A stretch of DNA of 64,000 bases from CAZMMV01 sp964637035 (GTDB lineage Bacteria > Bacillota > Clostridia > Tissierellales > Tissierellaceae). Below are positions 42,981 through 51,569 of the stretch, piece after piece. The notes under the pieces are model-generated. The model did not search any database and was not told where the DNA came from. It saw nothing but the letters and a program-made list of their open reading frames with translations. The stretch lies in contig CAZWTU010000002.1 of the NCBI GenBank assembly GCA_964637035.1, forward strand, positions 62,001 through 126,000. The letters are read 5' to 3'. Made by a program: the position numbers and the translations under genes. Positions within the stretch are counted from its first letter, which is position 1; every line of letters begins with the position of its first letter.

Positions 42981-45392
42981 ATGAGAGAGTATAGACCAAA
43001 TGAAATAGAAAAGAAATGGCAACAAATTTGGGAGAAAAACCAACCATTTAAAGCAGAAAATCAAAGTGAAAAACCTAAGTTTTTTGCCCTAGTAGAATTC
43101 CCTTATCCATCAGGGGAGGGTTTACATGTAGGCCACCCAAGGCCATATACAGCCCTAGACATAGTTTCTAGAAAAAGAAGGTTAGAAGGGTATAATGTAT
43201 TGTTTCCTATGGGCTGGGACGCCTTTGGGCTTCCTACGGAAAACTATGCAATAAAGAATAAAATACATCCTAGCAAGGTAACAGAGGAAAATATTGCTAG
43301 ATTTAAGAAACAACTACAATCAATTGGATTTTCCTTTGATTGGTCAAGGGAAGTAAATACAACAGATCCAAATTATTATAAATGGACCCAGTGGATATTT
43401 TTAAAATTATTTGAAAATGGTTTAGCCTACAAGCATGAAATGCCTATTAACTGGTGTACATCTTGTAAAATAGGATTAGCCAATGAAGAAGTAGTAGCTG
43501 GCGTCTGTGAAAGATGTGACGGTCAGGTTATTCAAAGAGTTAAAAATCAATGGATGTTAAAGATAACAGAGTACGCAGATAGACTAATAGATGATTTAGA
43601 TGATTTAGATTATATACAAAGAGTAAAACTTCAGCAAAAAAATTGGATTGGAAGATCTATTGGAATGGATGTTGATTTTTCAATTGCAAACAAAGAAGAA
43701 AAGTTAAGTGTATTTACCACTAGACCAGATACTCTATTTGGAGCAACCTACATGGTAATAGCTGCAGACCATCCTTTAATAGAAAAATATAAGGAAGACA
43801 TTACAAACTTAATTGAAATAAAAGAATATCAAGATATGGCAAGTAAAAAGTCTGATTTTGAAAGGACTGAATTATCTAAGGAAAAAACTGGTGTTGAAAT
43901 AAAGGGATTAAAGGCAATAAACCCTGTAAATAACGAGGAAATGCCTATTTGGATATCTGATTATGTATTAATGAGTTATGGTACAGGTGCAATAATGGCA
44001 GTACCAGCCCATGATAGCCGTGACTGGGAATTTGCTAAGAAATTTAATCTCCCAATAGTTGAGGTAGTAAAGGGTGGTAATATTGAAGAAGAAGCTTATA
44101 TAGATACTGATAAGGGAACTATAATCAACTCAGATTTCATAAATGGTATGGAAGTAAATAAAGCAATAGACCATATATCAAAATGGCTAGAAGACAAAGG
44201 ATTAGCCAGTAAAAAAACAAACTTTAAATTAAGAGATTGGGTATTCTCAAGACAAAGATATTGGGGAGAGCCTATACCCCTAGTACATTGTGATAAATGT
44301 GGTTGGGTAGCTGTGCCTGAAAGTGAATTACCAGTTAAACTTCCAGATGTAGAAAATTATGAGCCCACAGACACTGGAGAATCACCTTTGGCAAAGATTA
44401 GAGATTGGGTAGAAACCACTTGTCCTACATGCGGTGGTAAGGCTGAAAGGGAAACTGATACTATGCCTAATTGGGCTGGTTCATCTTGGTATTTCCTAAG
44501 ATATATAGATCCTTCCAACGACAAAGCCTTAGCATCCAAGGAATCATTAGAATATTGGTCTCCAGTTGACTGGTATAATGGTGGAATGGAACATACAACA
44601 TTGCACCTGCTTTATTCAAGATTTTGGCATAAATTCTTATATGACATAGGAGTAGTCCCTACATCTGAACCCTATAGCAAGAGAACATCCCATGGAATGA
44701 TACTTGGAGAAAACAATGAAAAGATGTCTAAATCCCGTGGTAATGTAATCAATCCAGACGAAATAATAAATGAATTTGGTGCAGACACCTTGAGAACTTA
44801 CGAGATGTTCATAGGTGATTTTGAAAAATCTGTACCTTGGTCAGAAGATGCCCTAAGGGGTTGCAGAAGGTATCTTGACAGAGTATGGAAACTTCAGGAT
44901 ATTTTAGTAGAGGGCAAAGGCTATAGCAAGGAATTAGAAAGTAGTATTCACAAGACAATAAAAAAGGTATCAGAGGACTTTGAACACCTTAAATATAATA
45001 CTGGAATAGCAGCCTTAATGACCTTGTTAAATGAATTTAATGATTTTGGTAAAATTACAAAAGAAGACTTTAAAACATATATAATTCTTTTAAACCCTGT
45101 AGCACCCCATATAACAGAGGAACTTTGGACTATATTAGGCTTTGAGGGTTATTTACATGAAACTACATGGCCAGTATATGATGAGGAAAAAACAAAGGAT
45201 AAGGTTATAGAAATGCCTATACAAGTAAATGGTAAAGTAAGAGGAACACTGGAAGTTCCAGTAGAGGTTAGCAAAGAAGAGATAAAAGAAAAAGCCATAG
45301 CCGATGAAAATATAAATAAATATTTGCAAGGCAAAAATATTGTAAAAGAAATATTTGTCCCTGGTAAGATATATAATATAGTTGTAAAGTAA
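42981..45392 (+). CDS. leuS: Leucyl-tRNA synthetase
   Basis: LeuRS charges tRNA-Leu. The 803-residue class Ia enzyme has the HIGH motif as HVGH (residues near 48), the CP1 editing domain (TTRPDTLFGATYMVIA; GTGAIMAVPAHDSRDWEF), a zinc-binding CDKCGW/CPTCG region, and EKMSKSRGN. ATG 42981 follows GAGGAGG. Regulated by the Leu T-box. Confidence 0.98.
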   Translation: MREYRPNEIEKKWQQIWEKNQPFKAENQSEKPKFFALVEFPYPSGEGLHVGHPRPYTALDIVSRKRRLEGYNVLFPMGWDAFGLPTENYAIKNKIHPSKVTEENIARFKKQLQSIGFSFDWSREVNTTDPNYYKWTQWIFLKLFENGLAYKHEMPINWCTSCKIGLANEEVVAGVCERCDGQVIQRVKNQWMLKITEYADRLIDDLDDLDYIQRVKLQQKNWIGRSIGMDVDFSIANKEEKLSVFTTRPDTLFGATYMVIAADHPLIEKYKEDITNLIEIKEYQDMASKKSDFERTELSKEKTGVEIKGLKAINPVNNEEMPIWISDYVLMSYGTGAIMAVPAHDSRDWEFAKKFNLPIVEVVKGGNIEEEAYIDTDKGTIINSDFINGMEVNKAIDHISKWLEDKGLASKKTNFKLRDWVFSRQRYWGEPIPLVHCDKCGWVAVPESELPVKLPDVENYEPTDTGESPLAKIRDWVETTCPTCGGKAERETDTMPNWAGSSWYFLRYIDPSNDKALASKESLEYWSPVDWYNGGMEHTTLHLLYSRFWHKFLYDIGVVPTSEPYSKRTSHGMILGENNEKMSKSRGNVINPDEIINEFGADTLRTYEMFIGDFEKSVPWSEDALRGCRRYLDRVWKLQDILVEGKGYSKELESSIHKTIKKVSEDFEHLKYNTGIAALMTLLNEFNDFGKITKEDFKTYIILLNPVAPHITEELWTILGFEGYLHETTWPVYDEEKTKDKVIEMPIQVNGKVRGTLEVPVEVSKEEIKEKAIADENINKYLQGKNIVKEIFVPGKIYNIVVK

Positions 45393-45419
45393 ATAGTATA
45401 TGAAATAAATAGTATATAA

Positions 45420-45458
45420 AAATAAACTTGCTCATAACTTAGCAAGTTTATTTTTATA
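45420..45458 (+). terminator. Terminator after leuS
   Basis: AAATAAACTTGCT (45420-45432) pairs with AGCAAGTTTATTT (45441-45453) around an 8-base loop, followed by TTATATA. It may act on both strands. The rest of the 195-base gap to degV shows no clear promoter. Confidence 0.8.
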
Positions 45459-45587
45459 TAAGTCCTATCAGAATAAATCTTATCATAAATGATACAGTAT
45501 AAAAATAAAGTCATTTAATAAAATAAATATATATGGTAATATAGTCAATGTGACAAATAAAAAAGATAATTTAAAGGGGATGAGAAG

Positions 45588-46415
45588 ATGTCAAAAATAA
45601 AAATAATTACAGACAGCACAGCCTATATCAATAAAGAATATGCTGAGGAAGAAAAAGTTACTATTGTACAACTAAACTATGTATTTGGGGAAGAAACAGG
45701 AAAAGAACCTTTTCCAGGGGAATTTTATGACTTTTACGAGAGGTTAAGTAAAACGAAGTTATTTCCATCCACATCACAGCCTTCAACAGGAGAATTTGTA
45801 AATGCTTATAATGAGGCTTTCCAAGAAGGATATGATGAAATAATAGTGGTTGTTTTATCTTCTAAAATAAGTGGAACTTACAACAGTGCAATTTTGGCAA
45901 AGAATATCTTAGAGGATAGAAAAATTACTATTATTGATTCTTTATCATCAGCTTCAAACTTAAGATTTTTAGTTGAAGATTCAGTTGACATGGTTAAAAA
46001 GGGAAGTACATCTAAAGAAATAGAAATATATTTGAATAATAAAAAAATGAATATGGATGTTTATTTAACTACAGAAAGCCTAGAATATTTAAGCCGAGGG
46101 GGGAGACTTTCTACAATTCAATCTAAGGTGGGAAACTTATTAAACATAAAGCCCATAATCCAGCTTAAAGACGGAAAGTTAGAACTTTTAGAAAAGTTAA
46201 GAGGGAAGAATAAGGCTTTACAATCAATAATGAGTAAGGTACCTGAGGATGTTGAAAAAATAGGCATATGCCATATACTCAATTATGATCTGGCAGAGAA
46301 ATTAAAAATCCAATTAGAAAACAATTTTCCCCAAGCTATTATTACAATAGATGAATTAGGACCAGTAATCGGGTCACATCTAGGGCCAGGGGCTATAGGA
46401 CTATGTTTTAGCTAA
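45588..46415 (+). CDS. DegV family fatty-acid-binding protein
   Basis: The 275-residue DegV (FakB-like) protein binds a fatty acid and usually presents it to the kinase FakA. Family blocks: KIITDSTAYI at the N-terminus, TSQPSTGEFVNAY, LSSKISGTYNSA and SLEYLSRGGRLS. No fakA gene is adjacent. ATG 45588 follows GGGGATGAG. Confidence 0.9.
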   Translation: MSKIKIITDSTAYINKEYAEEEKVTIVQLNYVFGEETGKEPFPGEFYDFYERLSKTKLFPSTSQPSTGEFVNAYNEAFQEGYDEIIVVVLSSKISGTYNSAILAKNILEDRKITIIDSLSSASNLRFLVEDSVDMVKKGSTSKEIEIYLNNKKMNMDVYLTTESLEYLSRGGRLSTIQSKVGNLLNIKPIIQLKDGKLELLEKLRGKNKALQSIMSKVPEDVEKIGICHILNYDLAEKLKIQLENNFPQAIITIDELGPVIGSHLGPGAIGLCFS

Positions 46416-46470
46416 TTGTAGAAATAAATTAACCTATAGTTGTAATTAGGTATGAAAATAATGTGTCTTG

Positions 46471-46479
46471 TGTTATAAT
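46471..46479 (+). promoter_or_regulatory. Extended -10 promoter for the threonine dehydrogenase gene
   Basis: TGTTATAAT gives a TGn-TATAAT extended -10 about 40 bases before the start codon; the -35 region (TATGAA) is poor. Confidence 0.5.
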
Positions 46480-46519
46480 TATAACGAATAGTTGATATTC
46501 AATTCATACGGAGGTGTAG

Positions 46520-47479
46520 ATGTTGAGAAAAATTTTAGTTACGGGAGCCTTAGGACAAATAGGCTCAGAATTAACAAACAAATTAAGAGAAGTTTATGGT
46601 ACAAATAATGTAGTTGCAAGTGGAAGAAGGATAAAAGAAGGACACGAAAAGTTAATAGAATCTGGGCCATTTGAAATAGCCAATGTTACAGATGGTGTAG
46701 AATTAACAGAAATAGTTAAGAAACACAAGATTAATACAATTATTAATTTAGCTGCAGTATTATCAGCTGTAGGTGAAGAAAATCCAGATAGATGCTGGGA
46801 TGTAAATATGAATGGATTACACAATGTTCTAAAGGTAGGAAAAGAAGAAAATTGTATGATATTTACGCCAAGTTCCATAGCAGCATTTGGACCAGGTACT
46901 CCACCAGATAATACACCACAAGATACGATTCAAAGACCATCGACTATGTATGGTGTTACTAAGGTAGCTGGAGAAATATTATGTGATTATTATTTTAAAA
47001 AGTATGGTGTGGATACTAGAGGAGTAAGATTCCCAGGACTTATATCATATGAAACACTACCTGGTGGCGGAACTACAGATTATGCAGTTGACATTTATTA
47101 CGAGGCTATAAGAAAGAAAAAATATACCAGTTTTATAGATAAAGGTACATTTATGGATATGATGTATATGCCAGATGCATTAGATGCAATAATAAATCTA
47201 ATGGAAGCAGATCCATCTAAATTAATTCATAGAAATGCTTTCAATGTATCCGCTATGAGTTTTGAACCAGAAATGTTAGCTGGATCTATTAAAAAGTTTA
47301 TTCCAGAATTTGAATTAAGTTATGATGTAGACCCTGTCAGACAGGAAATCGCAGACTCTTGGCCAAATTCATTAGATGATACAGCTGCTAGAGAAGAATG
47401 GGGCTGGAATCCAAAATATGATTTAGATAAAATGACTAAGGATATGCTTGAAAAACTAACAATTAAATTAGGATTATAA
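46520..47479 (+). CDS. SDR-type L-threonine 3-dehydrogenase
   Basis: The 319-residue extended short-chain dehydrogenase oxidises L-threonine to 2-amino-3-ketobutyrate with NAD+. It has VTGALGQIGSEL (NAD-binding), FTPSSIAAFGP (catalytic Ser region), the YGVTKVAGE Tyr-Lys pair, and the threonine-dehydrogenase-type RFPGLISYETLPGGGTTDY. This GalE-like type differs from the zinc-dependent Tdh of E. coli. The usual partner, a 2-amino-3-ketobutyrate CoA ligase, is not adjacent. Glycine from it would suit a Stickland-type metabolism. Confidence 0.88.
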   Translation: MLRKILVTGALGQIGSELTNKLREVYGTNNVVASGRRIKEGHEKLIESGPFEIANVTDGVELTEIVKKHKINTIINLAAVLSAVGEENPDRCWDVNMNGLHNVLKVGKEENCMIFTPSSIAAFGPGTPPDNTPQDTIQRPSTMYGVTKVAGEILCDYYFKKYGVDTRGVRFPGLISYETLPGGGTTDYAVDIYYEAIRKKKYTSFIDKGTFMDMMYMPDALDAIINLMEADPSKLIHRNAFNVSAMSFEPEMLAGSIKKFIPEFELSYDVDPVRQEIADSWPNSLDDTAAREEWGWNPKYDLDKMTKDMLEKLTIKLGL

Positions 47480-47486
47480 AAAGATA

Positions 47487-47520
47487 AAAGGGTTGTTTCA
47501 TAAACGTGAAACAGCCCTTT
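47487..47520. terminator. Bidirectional terminator between convergent genes
   Basis: AAAGGGTTGTTTCA pairs with TGAAACAGCCCTTT (one T-G pair) around TAAACG. It lies between the + strand dehydrogenase and the - strand propeller gene and has A- and T-rich flanks on both sides. Confidence 0.85.
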
Positions 47521-47532
47521 AAATATATCATT

Positions 47533-48825
47533 TTAAGAATTAAATAGCCTTTCAATAAAACTCCTATTATCAGTTTCTGTAAATTCATAAATATCATCTA
47601 ATTTAATATCCATAAATTCCTGGTATTTTAAAATCTTAGTCATAATTTCCTCTATGGAAGATTGGTTTTCTAGTATATTGTCAAGTTTTTCCCCTAGTTT
47701 ATAATACATATCAGGAGTAATATCAGTATCTTCATTTTCTACTAAAAGTTCATTTTTATCTGATTGATCTTCTAGATTAAAATCTTTTTGAATAATAGGT
47801 AGCTTCTTAAACATTTCTAAGATATATAATTTAATATTATTATTTGTTTCGCAATAGGAGTAATTGATCCTATTGATTTTAGAATCTATATTAGACCTAC
47901 ATTTGAAGATTCTAAGGTTTTCATTTGTATGGTATATTTCTTCTTCATTAACCCATGAATCCCCATAATCATTTGAATTAAGAAGTTTTACCTGTGAGTC
48001 AACTGTGAACGCAAGCTTAATTATATTACCTTCTTCAAAGATTATTGGGGGATATTTAGAAACATTCATGGCTGGCAGGTTAATTTCTTTCCATATATGC
48101 TTCCTCCTTCCTTCAGCATTCATCTTTAAATATTTAATATTGTAGTTATTTTTATAAGATTCTAACCATAACAAATGGATATTATCCTTAGTATCAACTA
48201 ATAGATATGGAAAATAGTTTAACCTACCTTCTTGAGAAAGCTTATTTGCCTTACTAGACCATTTATTACTAAATGGATTATAAAAACAATGGAATATTTG
48301 TGATTTATCAATATTAGGATTATAAGCTAAATGAATAATCCCATCACTATCTATATCAACTACAAAATATTCTGGTTTTTTACTTGAGATATACCTAGTG
48401 ATATTATGTCTTCCTTCAATTTTATCCCCATAAATTACATGTTGTATAGTCCATACATTAGAGTTTATAAAATTGGATAAATTGTATATAATATGAAGTT
48501 TGTTTTTGATAAATAAGATTTCAATCTGGTTGTATATATTTGATGTTAAATCAAACTTTCCTATTATTCCACCAGACCATTTACCATCAAGGAATTTAAT
48601 GTAATTTAATTCTCCAGAATCAAGCAAAGAAACTAAATGCACTGAATCTTCTTCATCAATACATAAATCGTAGCAGATTACACCCTCATCATATAAGACC
48701 TTATTTTCCAACAAATGTAGATCTGAGTCATAGGTGTCATAGGATAATTTATGGTCTTTTAAAAGTTTAAAGATAAATACATTCTTTTTAGAACTTATGG
48801 CAATTTGAAAATCTTTTTCAATCAT
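47533..48825 (-). CDS. Predicted beta-propeller protein, unknown function
   Basis: The 430-residue protein starts at the ATG read from 48825 down, six bases after GAGGTGA; a frame-open extension of 14 residues upstream has no ribosome site. From about 40 to 330 it repeats a pattern of about 45 residues containing D-x-x-IHL-x-W/Y (for example DSDGIIHLAYNPN, DTKDNIHLLWLES), and one Asp-box, SNDYGDSW, which together suggest a sialidase/BNR-like propeller. The last 70 residues are charged and helical. There is no signal peptide. The only - strand gene; divergent from the Cys-rich gene at 48923. Family not identified. Confidence 0.6.
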   Translation of the reverse strand: MIEKDFQIAISSKKNVFIFKLLKDHKLSYDTYDSDLHLLENKVLYDEGVICYDLCIDEEDSVHLVSLLDSGELNYIKFLDGKWSGGIIGKFDLTSNIYNQIEILFIKNKLHIIYNLSNFINSNVWTIQHVIYGDKIEGRHNITRYISSKKPEYFVVDIDSDGIIHLAYNPNIDKSQIFHCFYNPFSNKWSSKANKLSQEGRLNYFPYLLVDTKDNIHLLWLESYKNNYNIKYLKMNAEGRRKHIWKEINLPAMNVSKYPPIIFEEGNIIKLAFTVDSQVKLLNSNDYGDSWVNEEEIYHTNENLRIFKCRSNIDSKINRINYSYCETNNNIKLYILEMFKKLPIIQKDFNLEDQSDKNELLVENEDTDITPDMYYKLGEKLDNILENQSSIEEIMTKILKYQEFMDIKLDDIYEFTETDNRSFIERLFNS

Positions 48826-48922
48826 GGGATTCACCTCATCAATTAATTTAGTAGCAAATATTCGCATCCATACATACTATGATATTGATTAGGAATTTAT
48901 TAAATAAAAGGAGTGAATTCAT

Positions 48923-49522
48923 ATGGATGATATTAATAAAGCAAGTGTAATTAACTGTTTTGATAGAGATTGTGTTATTGTAGATAAAGTATTTGCAAGT
49001 TGCCAACAAAGACACTGCTTTCCAGAAGTAGAAGTTCAAATAGGAGAAGAAACTTTTGGAAGAATAAGATTTAGACCTGGATTTATAGTTCCAAATACTT
49101 TAAGGGTAACCGATACTGATGAAGAACATTTTAGAAGAGTTAGATTTACAATAAGGGTTCCTTTTCAGGTATTGGCTCCTAATGGAGATGTAATAGAAGA
49201 AGGTTGTTTACCAGATATATTTAAGGATATAATAATATTCATCCCCGATGCAAGAGATGAATTTGACTTTAGAATTGTTGTGGAAACAAAATCAGAAGTA
49301 TTAGCCCCAGAAGAAGTTAATGCTAGTGTAATATTTACAGCAGGCACCTATATTATTGTAAAAGTAGTAGGAACAGTACAATTGTTGATACCAGTATATG
49401 GATATTGTCCTGCTCCATGTTCTTGTGATGAGTATAGTCCAGAGGATATTTGTGAAGTATTTGACGAGTCAGAGTTCCCGGATTTTTTCCCAATTCAATT
49501 TGGAGATATTCAACCCAGATAA
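48923..49522 (+). CDS. Cysteine-rich protein resembling clostridial spore surface proteins
   Basis: The 199-residue protein starts at ATG 48923 after AAGGAGTG. The N-terminus holds DCVIVDKVFASCQQRHC, a pattern seen in spore-associated proteins of Clostridia, followed by a beta-rich middle (RIRFRPGFIVPN, RVRFTIRVPF, VGTVQLLIPVYG), a Cys cluster (CPAPCSCDEY) and an acidic tail. Eight or more cysteines and no signal sequence fit a mother-cell-made, disulfide-linked coat or exosporium protein. The propeller gene is divergent, sharing the 97-base intergenic region. The spore link is pattern memory plus inference. Confidence 0.5.
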   Translation: MDDINKASVINCFDRDCVIVDKVFASCQQRHCFPEVEVQIGEETFGRIRFRPGFIVPNTLRVTDTDEEHFRRVRFTIRVPFQVLAPNGDVIEEGCLPDIFKDIIIFIPDARDEFDFRIVVETKSEVLAPEEVNASVIFTAGTYIIVKVVGTVQLLIPVYGYCPAPCSCDEYSPEDICEVFDESEFPDFFPIQFGDIQPR

Positions 49523-49547
49523 ATTATAATTAAAGAATCCTATACAG

Positions 49548-49599
49548 AAACATTCTATTATGCTATGATATTGTAGTTATTATAATAGAATGTTTTTTA
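49548..49599 (+). terminator. Terminator after the Cys-rich gene
   Basis: AAACATTCTATTAT pairs exactly with ATAATAGAATGTTT over a 20-base loop, followed by TTTT. The MATE ribosome site begins right after it. Confidence 0.8.
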
Positions 49600-49611
49600 T
49601 AGGAGGTAAAA

Positions 49612-50961
49612 ATGAAGTTTTGGAAAGATAAGGTATTTTTAAAAACAATGTTTGCAATAGCTATACCCATAGCATTGCAAAATTTAATAACATCATCCCT
49701 TAATATGGTAGATACTTTGATGATAAGTAGCTTAGGTCAGTCTAGTATTGCTGCAGTAGGCCTTGCTAATCAAATATTCTTTTTTTATGCCTTAATTAAC
49801 TTTGGTATTAATAGTGGATCATCAATTTTTATATCTCAATATTGGGGAAAGAAAGATATCACTAATATAAGAAAGATATTAGGATTATCAATAGCCTTAA
49901 GTACATTTGCAGGTATTATATTCACTATTGCAGGATTTTTCTTCCCTGAATTTATTATGGGATTGCTTATAAAAGAACCTGAGGTAATTAAATTAGGTGC
50001 TGAGTATTTAAAAATTGTATCTTTATCCTATATAATTACAGCAATAGGATTTTCTTACAGTATTGCATTAAGAAGTACTGGCAGACCTAAGGTGCCTATG
50101 AAAATATCAGGTATATCCTTTATAGTAAATACTGTATTCAATTATTTATTAATATTTGGTAAGTTTGGATTCCCTGAAATGGGTGTAAAAGGAGCAGCAC
50201 TTGGTACCTTAATAGCTAGAATTGTTGAAATCTCATTCATACTATATGCCGTATATAAAAATCAGGGGCCACTTAATGCAAATATAAAAGAATTATTAAA
50301 TTGGAATAAAAATTTTCTAAGTAAATATTTACTGACTGTTTGGCCAGTTATTATAAATGAGGGGTTTTGGGCATTGGGACAAGTTCTCTACTCTGTAGCA
50401 TATGCACGAATAGGAGAGGAAGCTACAGCAGCAGTACAATTAACAGTAACAATACAAAACATATTTTTTGTTTTATTTAGGGGCTTAGCTAATGCTTGTG
50501 CCGTTTTAGTAGGAAATAAAATAGGGCAAGGAGATAAAAATAAGGCATATGATTATGCTATGAATTTTACTATTATATCAACCCTACTAGGCTTAGGATT
50601 TGGTTTGCTAATGGCCCTTACTCCAGATTTAACTTTAAAGGCATTTAGCAATCTTAACCCTAGTTTATATGCTACAACTAGGGGCCTAATAGTTATAATG
50701 GGATTGACTTTCTTTATTAGGACTACAAATTCAACTATAATCGTTGGTGTTTTAAGAGGTGGTGGAGATACTAAATTTTCTATGTTTTTAGAAATGGGTT
50801 CTGTTTGGCTTATTGGGGTCCCCTTAGCATTTATAGGTGCCTTAGTACTTAAATGGCCAGTAGAATATGTTTTATTATTGGTAACCTTAGAAGAGGCAGT
50901 GAAGTTCCTGATAGGTATACCCAGGGTCCTATCTAAAAGTTGGATAAAAGAACTAACCTAG
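49612..50961 (+). CDS. MATE family efflux transporter
   Basis: The 449-residue, 12-helix protein is a multidrug and toxin extrusion type Na+ or H+ antiporter. The two bundles each begin with family patterns (AIPIALQNLITSSLNMVDTLMISSLG and, after about residue 225, WPVIINEGFWALGQVLY). FFIRTTNSTIIVGVLRGGGDTKF near residue 370 is also conserved. Substrate cannot be predicted. ATG 49612 follows ATAGGAGG. Probably monocistronic. Confidence 0.93.
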   Translation: MKFWKDKVFLKTMFAIAIPIALQNLITSSLNMVDTLMISSLGQSSIAAVGLANQIFFFYALINFGINSGSSIFISQYWGKKDITNIRKILGLSIALSTFAGIIFTIAGFFFPEFIMGLLIKEPEVIKLGAEYLKIVSLSYIITAIGFSYSIALRSTGRPKVPMKISGISFIVNTVFNYLLIFGKFGFPEMGVKGAALGTLIARIVEISFILYAVYKNQGPLNANIKELLNWNKNFLSKYLLTVWPVIINEGFWALGQVLYSVAYARIGEEATAAVQLTVTIQNIFFVLFRGLANACAVLVGNKIGQGDKNKAYDYAMNFTIISTLLGLGFGLLMALTPDLTLKAFSNLNPSLYATTRGLIVIMGLTFFIRTTNSTIIVGVLRGGGDTKFSMFLEMGSVWLIGVPLAFIGALVLKWPVEYVLLLVTLEEAVKFLIGIPRVLSKSWIKELT

Positions 50962-50990
50962 AACAAAACATTATATTTAATAAAAAACAT

Positions 50991-51041
50991 CACCATTATA
51001 AAATTAATTTTAAACAATAATTTTATAATGGTGTATTTTTT
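50991..51041 (+). terminator. Intrinsic terminator after the MATE gene
   Basis: CACCATTATAAAATT pairs with AATTTTATAATGGTG around a 13-base loop, followed by TATTTTTTAA. Confidence 0.9.
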
Positions 51042-51051
51042 AAATTTAATG

Positions 51052-51080
51052 TTGACAAAATTACTAGGGTATAATATAAT
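51052..51080 (+). promoter_or_regulatory. Consensus promoter of the iscR-nifS-nifU operon
   Basis: TTGACA (51052-51057) and TATAAT (51075-51080), 17 bases apart. A second TATAAT at 51070 overlaps but has a 12-base spacer and is less likely. Start near 51087. Confidence 0.9.
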
Positions 51081-51090
51081 TACTTATGGA

Positions 51091-51113
51091 ATACCAACTG
51101 AATTGGTTGGGAT
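51091..51113. promoter_or_regulatory. Candidate IscR-type operator
   Basis: ATACCAACTGAATTGG and TTGGGAT together form an inverted repeat (CCAAC at 51094-51098, GTTGG at 51106-51110) at the predicted transcription start. The layout ATA-CC-A-ACT-(A/T-rich)-GGT-T-GG-GAT resembles the enterobacterial type 1 IscR site. Its position after the -10 element would allow repression by the encoded Rrf2 protein. Confidence 0.55.
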
Positions 51114-51129
51114 TAAAAGAGGTGAGAAA

Positions 51130-51558
51130 ATGAAATTATCTACAAAGGGAAGGTATGGCTTAAAGGCAATGTTTCAATTGTCATTATATCACGGACAAGG
51201 ACCAATTACTTTAAAACAAATTGCGGAAGAACAAAATTTGTCAGAAAATTATTTGGAGCAATTATTTTCTACTTTAAGAAAAGATGGGCTTTTAAACAGT
51301 GTAAGAGGTGCTCAAGGTGGATACTTATTATCTAAGCAACCTAGTGAAATAACTGTAGGTAATATTCTAAGGTCATTAGAAGGAGATTTAGCTCCATCTA
51401 ATTGTGTTACTGGAGATGATTGTGATAGAGAACTTACTTGCGTAACTAAAACAGTCTGGGAAAGAATTAAAAACAGCATAGATGAAGTTGTAGATTCTAT
51501 AACTTTGCAAGATATGATAGAAGATGAAAATAAATTATATAAAAAACAAAATGATTAG
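51130..51558 (+). CDS. iscR: IscR-like Rrf2 family iron-sulfur cluster regulator
   Basis: The product has 142 residues from ATG 51130, after AGAGGTGAG; an in-frame start 102 bases earlier precedes the promoter -10 and is rejected. The winged-helix domain begins KLSTKGRYGLKAMFQL and the recognition part is SENYLEQLFSTLRKDGLLNSVRGAQGGY. Cys92, Cys98 and Cys104 have the spacing and numbering of the 2Fe-2S ligands in IscR. It should sense cluster status and control the operon it starts. CymR is the main alternative, but CymR lacks these three cysteines. Confidence 0.88.
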   Translation: MKLSTKGRYGLKAMFQLSLYHGQGPITLKQIAEEQNLSENYLEQLFSTLRKDGLLNSVRGAQGGYLLSKQPSEITVGNILRSLEGDLAPSNCVTGDDCDRELTCVTKTVWERIKNSIDEVVDSITLQDMIEDENKLYKKQND

Positions 51559-51569
51559 GGAGGTAAATA

